The notes under the pieces are model-generated. The model did no database searches, was not told where the DNA came from, and saw only the letters and a program-made list of their open reading frames with translations. The translations under genes were made by a program, and so were the position numbers. A stretch of 16,883 nt of DNA from contig DAOWNK010000033.1 of the NCBI GenBank assembly GCA_030642635.1, positions 1 through 16,883 of the forward strand, given 5' to 3'. This document shows, piece after piece, positions 12,776 through 16,883 of this stretch. The first letter of the stretch is position 1. Every line of letters begins with the position of its first letter. Source of the stretch: Pirellulales bacterium (GTDB lineage Bacteria > Planctomycetota > Planctomycetia > Pirellulales > Thermoguttaceae).

Positions 12776-13008
12776 TCCATTTAGCCGCTTGCTTGATGCC
12801 TTTTTTGCCAAACGATTAACTGGCAAGGACTTACGGTTACTCCATAGTTGTAAATTGGCCTGTGCTGTCACGAGAATGCCGAGAAATGGAGTCGACGCCC
12901 TTGACTTTTCCTCCAAAACGTCCGAGAATAGCGGTAGATGAGCTATGGTGTTTCCTTAGCTAAATACTGACCATCTCCCGCTGCAAGCCAGCGGTGAGTT
13001 ATGAGCCC

Positions 13009-13040
13009 CTGGAGGTTGTACGCAACCTCCAGTTTTTTTT
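13009..13040 (+). terminator. Rho-independent terminator
   Basis: CTGGAGGTTG (13009-13018), loop TACG, CAACCTCCAG (13023-13032), then eight T (13033-13040). The loop in RNA is UACG, a UNCG-type tetraloop of high stability. It could end the pabA-lnt transcript, 233 bases past the lnt stop. It lies only 11 bases before the NYN start codon, so it may instead act as an attenuator or end a small RNA from 12776-13008. That stretch has no convincing gene; it contains a weak TTGACT (12901-12906) and a 7-bp inverted repeat ACTCCAT/ATGGAGT. Confidence 0.82.
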
Positions 13041-13051
13041 AGAACATAACG

Positions 13052-13666
13052 ATGGAACGGGTCTGCATTTTCATTGATGGGAGCAATTTCTATCATGCTC
13101 TCAAGGATGCTGAGTTACCAACAAATGTTGACTTTGGTAAGCTGGCAGCCTTATTAGCCGGTTCTGATCGCCGTCTGTCGCAGACCTATTACTACAACAC
13201 TCCGTTGATTCGGCCTCGCGCCGGTGAAGCCAATTATGCCAATATGGATTCCGCAGTCCGGAACCAACAGCGTTTCTTCAATGCACTGCGGTTCATCCCG
13301 AACCTGACTGTCAAATTCGGGAGATTTCAGAAAATCCGTCAAATGGGCGATGCGGTCGGATGTCCATCCTGCGGCAACAAATTCAATGCACCTGATGCCA
13401 TCGGTCAAGTCGAAAAAGGTGTGGACATCATGTTAGCCACAGACATGCTAATACTGGCCTTCAAAAATCGTTACGACGTAGCAGTCCTGGTGTCTAGCGA
13501 CGCAGATTTCAAGTACGCAATCGAAGCAGTAAAATCAGAAACAGGCAAAGTCATTGAACTGCGTCAAGTTACCGGTTCCAAAGCGTACGATTTAATCAGT
13601 GCTTGCTCCGCGTACTATCCAATTGAACCGTCAACAATCCATGCATGCCTACGAACAAAAACTTGA
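13052..13666 (+). CDS. NYN-domain (PIN-like) ribonuclease, LabA/DUF88 type
   Basis: 204-residue NYN-domain protein, a PIN-like metal-dependent RNase fold. The acidic cluster is complete: Asp9 in FIDGSN, Lys122 to Asp125 in EKGVDIMLATDML (also Asp131), and Asp150 and Asp152 in SSDADF. An insert holds one CPSCG pair (Cys104, Cys107); only one Cys pair is present, so any zinc site would need other ligands or a dimer. Length is normal for stand-alone LabA-type proteins. The ATG at 13052 opens the family motif directly; there is no Shine-Dalgarno, and a strong terminator ends 11 bases upstream. It converges on ugd with 21 bases between the stops. Cellular role unknown; RNA cleavage is inferred from the fold. 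Confidence 0.88.
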   Translation: MERVCIFIDGSNFYHALKDAELPTNVDFGKLAALLAGSDRRLSQTYYYNTPLIRPRAGEANYANMDSAVRNQQRFFNALRFIPNLTVKFGRFQKIRQMGDAVGCPSCGNKFNAPDAIGQVEKGVDIMLATDMLILAFKNRYDVAVLVSSDADFKYAIEAVKSETGKVIELRQVTGSKAYDLISACSAYYPIEPSTIHACLRTKT

Positions 13667-13687
13667 TGAGATCGTCGAAAAGCGACA

Positions 13688-14998
13688 TTACGAAACAGCC
13701 GGCCGCCCGATGCTGTAGTAAGCAAACCCGGCGTCCTTCATCTGCCCGGGGTCGTAGAGATTCCGGCCGTCGAAGATAACCGGCTGCCGCATTATCCGAC
13801 GCATGGCCTCGAAGTCGGGATGGATGAATTCCTTCCACTCGGTCAGGATCGCCAGGGCGTCGGCGTCTTTCAGTGCGTCGTCGGGCCGGGTGCAATAGAT
13901 CAATTTATCGCCGTATTCTTTGCGCACATTGTCGATGGCCACCGGGTCGTGTACGCGAAGTATCGCGCCGAGGTCCAACAACCGGTCGATCAGTGTCAGT
14001 GCCGGCGCCTCGCGCACGTCGTCCATACCGGGCTTAAACGCCAGTCCCCAGACGGCAATAGTCTTGTCGGACAATTTGTTGTCGAAATGCCGCTCGATCT
14101 TTTCCGTCAGCACGTACTTCTGTCGGTTGTTCACTTCGTCGACCGCATCGAGGATAAGCGGCGCGACGCCGTGCTCTCGGGCAACTGCCGCCAGGCCGAG
14201 CACGTCCTTTGGAAAGCAGCTTCCGCCGTAGCCGACCCCCGGGAACAGGAACGCGAACCCGATGCGGCTGTCGTGCCCGATGCCGCGTCGCACGTCGTTG
14301 ATATCTGCCCCGGCCCGTTCGCACAGGTTGGCCGTTTCGTTGATGAAGCTGATCTTGGTCGCCAGCAGTGCGTTGGCCACATACTTGGTCATCTCGGCGC
14401 TCTCGGGCGACATGACCAACAACGGCTTGTCTGTCCTCAGATATGGTTGATATAAGTCCCAAAGCGAGTCGGCAACCGCTTTGCGTCGGGCGCCGATCAC
14501 CACGCGGTCCGGCTTCATAAAATCGTCTATTGCGGCGCCCTCCTTGAGGAACTCCGGGTTGCTTGCCACGTCGCACTCCCGGCCGGTAAGCTCCTTGAGC
14601 CTTTCGGCCACTGCGGCGTTGGTCCCCACCGGCACGGTGCTCTTGCAGATTACCACAGCATCCTCGGCCAGGTGTGAGGCGATCTGATCGACTACCACGT
14701 TGAGTGCCGACAGATCGACCGAGCCGTCCTCTGCGGGCGGTGTGCCGACGGCCAGAAAGATGAACTTCGCCGTGCTCGCGGCAGAGTCAAGGTCGGTTGT
14801 AAAATGCAACCTACCGGCGACCGCATTCCGCCCGACCAACTCTGTCAGCCCCGGTTCGTAAATAGGTATATCACCACGGCAGAGCATGTCGATTTTTTCC
14901 CGGTCGCAATCGACGCAAGTAACGTCGTTGCCGGTCTCGGCCAGGCAGGTGCCGGTGACCAGTCCGACGTAGCCGGTTCCGATGACGGTTATTTTCAT
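13688..14998 (-). CDS. ugd: UDP-glucose 6-dehydrogenase
   Basis: 436-residue cytoplasmic NAD-dependent dehydrogenase that oxidises UDP-glucose to UDP-glucuronate through a thioester intermediate. The N-terminal Rossmann motif GTGYVG is at residues 7-12. The middle shows FLAVGTPP, KSTVPVGT and NPEFLKEG; the catalytic cysteine is Cys261 in GYGGSCFPKD. The C-terminal UDP-binding domain has WGLAFKPGMDDVREAPA and ends in ILTEWKEF and FDGRNLYD. The length is typical. The ATG at 14998 is chosen over a frame starting five codons earlier: it overlaps the fcl stop codon (ATGA), has GGAAAG upstream and gives the exact family N-terminus. It is the last gene of the gmd-fcl-ugd operon. Confidence 0.97.
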   Translation of the reverse strand: MKITVIGTGYVGLVTGTCLAETGNDVTCVDCDREKIDMLCRGDIPIYEPGLTELVGRNAVAGRLHFTTDLDSAASTAKFIFLAVGTPPAEDGSVDLSALNVVVDQIASHLAEDAVVICKSTVPVGTNAAVAERLKELTGRECDVASNPEFLKEGAAIDDFMKPDRVVIGARRKAVADSLWDLYQPYLRTDKPLLVMSPESAEMTKYVANALLATKISFINETANLCERAGADINDVRRGIGHDSRIGFAFLFPGVGYGGSCFPKDVLGLAAVAREHGVAPLILDAVDEVNNRQKYVLTEKIERHFDNKLSDKTIAVWGLAFKPGMDDVREAPALTLIDRLLDLGAILRVHDPVAIDNVRKEYGDKLIYCTRPDDALKDADALAILTEWKEFIHPDFEAMRRIMRQPVIFDGRNLYDPGQMKDAGFAYYSIGRPAVS

Positions 14999-15933
14999 TG
15001 TTCTTTCCACCACTTGATGGCCCGCTGCAATCCTTCGTCGAAATCCATCTCGGCTTGGAATCCGAACTCTGCGGCGGCACGGCTTGTGTCGAGGCTTCGG
15101 CGCGGCTGGCCGTCGGGTTTCGACTCGTCCCAGAGTAGTTTACCTTGAAATCCGACCATGCGGCGGATCTTTTCGGCCAGGTCGCCGATGGTGATCTCGA
15201 AGCCGGCGCCGATGTTGACCGGCTCGGGGCCGTCGTATCGCTCGGCGGCCAGTGCGATTGCCCGGGCGCAGTCTTCCACGTATAGGAACTCGCGGCTTAC
15301 CCGGCCCGTACCCCAAACCTCCACCTGCCCGGCGCCTTGGCGTTTCGCCTCGACGAATTTGCGGATCAGCGCGGGTATGACGTGCGAGGCGCCATGGTCA
15401 AAGTTGTCGCCGGGGCCGTAAAGGTTTACCGGCAGCAGATAAATCCCACACAGTCCGTACTGCGTACGATACGCCTGCAACATCACCAGAAGCGCCTTCT
15501 TGGCGACTCCGTATGGTGCGTTGGTTTCCTCGGGGTATCCGTTCCAGAGGTCTTCCTCTTTGAACGGCACGGGCGTGAACTTCGGGTATGCGCAGATGGT
15601 GCCGATCTGGACGAATTTTTTCAACTTCGCGCGTCTGGCATGTTCGATCAGGTGCAGGCCCATCGCCATGTTGGAGTAGAAGAACCGGCCGGGGTTCTCG
15701 CGGTTGGCCCCGATTCCGCCTACCTGTGCCGCAAGGTGGATCACCACGCTGGGCTGCATCTGCCGGTACATTTTCGCAACGTCGTCTTCGCGGGTCAGAT
15801 CGAACTGATCTATCAACGGCACGAGGATATTTTCCTCGGGCACGCCGCCGCCAAGCAACTCGGCCTGCAGGTGCTTGCCGAGGAACCCGTCGCCGCCGGT
15901 TATGACAATCCGCTGTTTTTTCAAGTCGATCAT
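14995..15933 (-). CDS. fcl: GDP-L-fucose synthase-type epimerase/reductase
   Basis: 312-residue extended short-chain dehydrogenase that should convert GDP-4-keto-6-deoxymannose to GDP-L-fucose with NADPH. It has the nucleotide-binding TGGDGFLG (12-19), the family-defining GGIGANRENPGRFFYSNMAMG region, and the catalytic Tyr141 and Lys145 in APYGVAKK. The catalytic serine of E. coli Fcl (GSSCIYPK) corresponds to Thr112 here (GTICAYPK); Thr commonly serves in related enzymes. SREFLYVEDCARAI and NIGAG follow, as in the family. The ATG at 15933 has AGGA about 8 bases upstream. It follows gmd, the enzyme making its substrate, and its stop overlaps the ugd start. Another GDP/UDP-sugar epimerase is a lesser alternative. 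Confidence 0.93.
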   Translation of the reverse strand: MIDLKKQRIVITGGDGFLGKHLQAELLGGGVPEENILVPLIDQFDLTREDDVAKMYRQMQPSVVIHLAAQVGGIGANRENPGRFFYSNMAMGLHLIEHARRAKLKKFVQIGTICAYPKFTPVPFKEEDLWNGYPEETNAPYGVAKKALLVMLQAYRTQYGLCGIYLLPVNLYGPGDNFDHGASHVIPALIRKFVEAKRQGAGQVEVWGTGRVSREFLYVEDCARAIALAAERYDGPEPVNIGAGFEITIGDLAEKIRRMVGFQGKLLWDESKPDGQPRRSLDTSRAAAEFGFQAEMDFDEGLQRAIKWWKEQ

Positions 15934-15944
15934 ATTCGATTCCT

Positions 15945-16024
15945 ATAAAGCCGCGACCGTTGGTCGCGCAAATACGGTATGGAACACCAACAACATTCGG
16001 CGCGACCAACGGTCGCGGCTTTAT
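15945..16024. repeat. Inverted repeat between gmd and fcl
   Basis: ATAAAGCCGCGACCGTTGGTCGCG (15945-15968) is repeated exactly in inverted orientation at 16001-16024, with 32 bases between. Each arm is itself a hairpin (CGCGACC-GTT-GGTCGCG). It fills most of the 108-base gap between gmd and fcl and would fold in their shared mRNA, ending 11 bases before the fcl start. Confidence 0.75.
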
Positions 16025-16041
16025 GTGCGTGTTTCTTCAAA

Positions 16042-16883
16042 TCAGCTTTCATGCGACCGGTGTGCCGCCAGCACGTGTTCTTCTCGGGCGAGTTTCCAGT
16101 CGCTTTCGACCATCATCTTGACAAGCTGCTTGAAGGAGACCTTCGGTTTCCAACCCAATTCTTTTCGCGCCTTGGTGTAATCGCCCAACAGCAGGTCAAC
16201 CTCCGAGGGCCTGAAATAATGCGGATCGATCTCGACGTGTTTCCGCCAATCAAGCTCCAACAGCCCGAACGTCTCCTCGACGAACTCCCGGACCGAATAT
16301 GTTTTGCCGGTAGCAATGACGTAATCATCTCCCCGATCTTGCTGGAGCATCAGCCACATGGCCTCGACGTAATCGCCGGCGAAACCCCAGTCGCGTTTGG
16401 CCTCCAGGTTGCCCAGGAACAGTTTCTCTTGCAGCCCTTCCTTAATGCGGGTGGCCGCCCTGGTGATCTTCCGCGTGACGAACGTCTCGCCGCGACGCGG
16501 CGATTCGTGGTTGAATAGAATACCGTTGCAGGCGAACATGTCGTACGCCTCGCGGTAGTTAATCGTTTGCCAAAAGCCGTATACCTTTGCACATCCGTAC
16601 GGGCTGCGTGGATGGAACGGCGTTGCTTCAGTCTGCGGCGTCTCGGCCACACGGCCGTACATCTCGCTGCTGGAGGCCTGGTAAAACCGCGTGCCGGCGT
16701 CCAATTCACGGATTGCATCGAGTAGATGAAGCGTTCCCATCGCATCTACCTGCGCCGTGTACACCGGCAGGTCGAAACTTACGCGGACGTGCGACTGGGC
16801 GCCCAGATTGTACACTTCCTCCGGCATGATTTTGTGCATCAAGTGCGCAAGGTCCTGCCCGTCGGTCAGGTCGCCGTAGTGCA
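16042..16883 (-). CDS. gmd: GDP-mannose 4,6-dehydratase (5' end outside window)
   Basis: 279 C-terminal residues of the NADP-dependent dehydratase making GDP-4-keto-6-deoxymannose, the first committed step to GDP-L-fucose. The frame runs off the right edge: upstream of the internal ATG at 16842 it continues as HYGDLTDGQDLAHL, which matches the family, so the ATG is not the start. About 60-90 residues with the Rossmann GxxGxxG are missing. Visible motifs are EVYNLGAQSHVRVSF, ASSSEMYG, the catalytic Tyr/Lys in SPYGCAK, NHESPRRGETFVTRKI, and the C-terminal FRPSEVDLLLGDYTKARKEL. It heads the gmd-fcl-ugd operon as seen here. Confidence 0.96.
   Translation of the reverse strand, partial: HYGDLTDGQDLAHLMHKIMPEEVYNLGAQSHVRVSFDLPVYTAQVDAMGTLHLLDAIRELDAGTRFYQASSSEMYGRVAETPQTEATPFHPRSPYGCAKVYGFWQTINYREAYDMFACNGILFNHESPRRGETFVTRKITRAATRIKEGLQEKLFLGNLEAKRDWGFAGDYVEAMWLMLQQDRGDDYVIATGKTYSVREFVEETFGLLELDWRKHVEIDPHYFRPSEVDLLLGDYTKARKELGWKPKVSFKQLVKMMVESDWKLAREEHVLAAHRSHES

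Overview
This window looks like chromosomal DNA of a free-living, flagellated, Gram-negative-type bacterium. It carries lipoprotein N-acylation (lnt), a FliN-type motor switch protein, and GDP-fucose and UDP-glucuronate sugar genes. A planctomycete-like organism (Planctomycetota) is my best guess. It rests on the style of several conserved hypothetical proteins, weak Shine-Dalgarno use and many scattered palindromic repeats; it is an inference, not proven by a marker gene.

Layout. (1) 1-2207: the tail of an unidentified gene, then transketolase (tkt). (2) 2257-5952: a compact accessory island of toxin-antitoxin-like modules. It holds a MazE/MazF-type pair, a 66-aa protein overlapping a nucleotidyltransferase, a membrane-protein gene split by an in-frame UGA, a PIN-domain toxin with a small partner, and an orphan MNT nucleotidyltransferase. 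Four of these modules have readable sigma70-like promoters, and two of those would give leaderless or nearly leaderless mRNAs. A fifth promoter feeds only an 18-codon ORF. (3) 5989-7021: one 159-aa hypothetical gene embedded in repeats, including a 149-bp element with perfect 16-bp terminal inverted repeats. (4) 7022-9664: Tex, an S1-domain RNA-binding protein. (5) 9858-12775: a four-gene + strand run of a hypothetical gene, a fliN-like gene, pabA/trpG and lnt. (6) 13052-13666: a NYN-domain nuclease gene just behind a rho-independent terminator. (7) 13688-16883: a minus-strand operon gmd (5' end cut by the window) - fcl - ugd, giving GDP-L-fucose and UDP-glucuronate for surface polysaccharide.

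Two signals stand out. First, short palindromic repeats occur between genes and also in frame inside two conserved genes: tex (about residues 217-247) and lnt (about residues 182-203). In both cases the reading frame stays open and the domains on either side are intact. Second, the two membrane-protein ORFs at 3796-4482 and 4486-4737 are in the same frame, separated by one TGA. Together they look like a single two-part family member, so this is either a nonsense mutation or a recoded/read-through codon.
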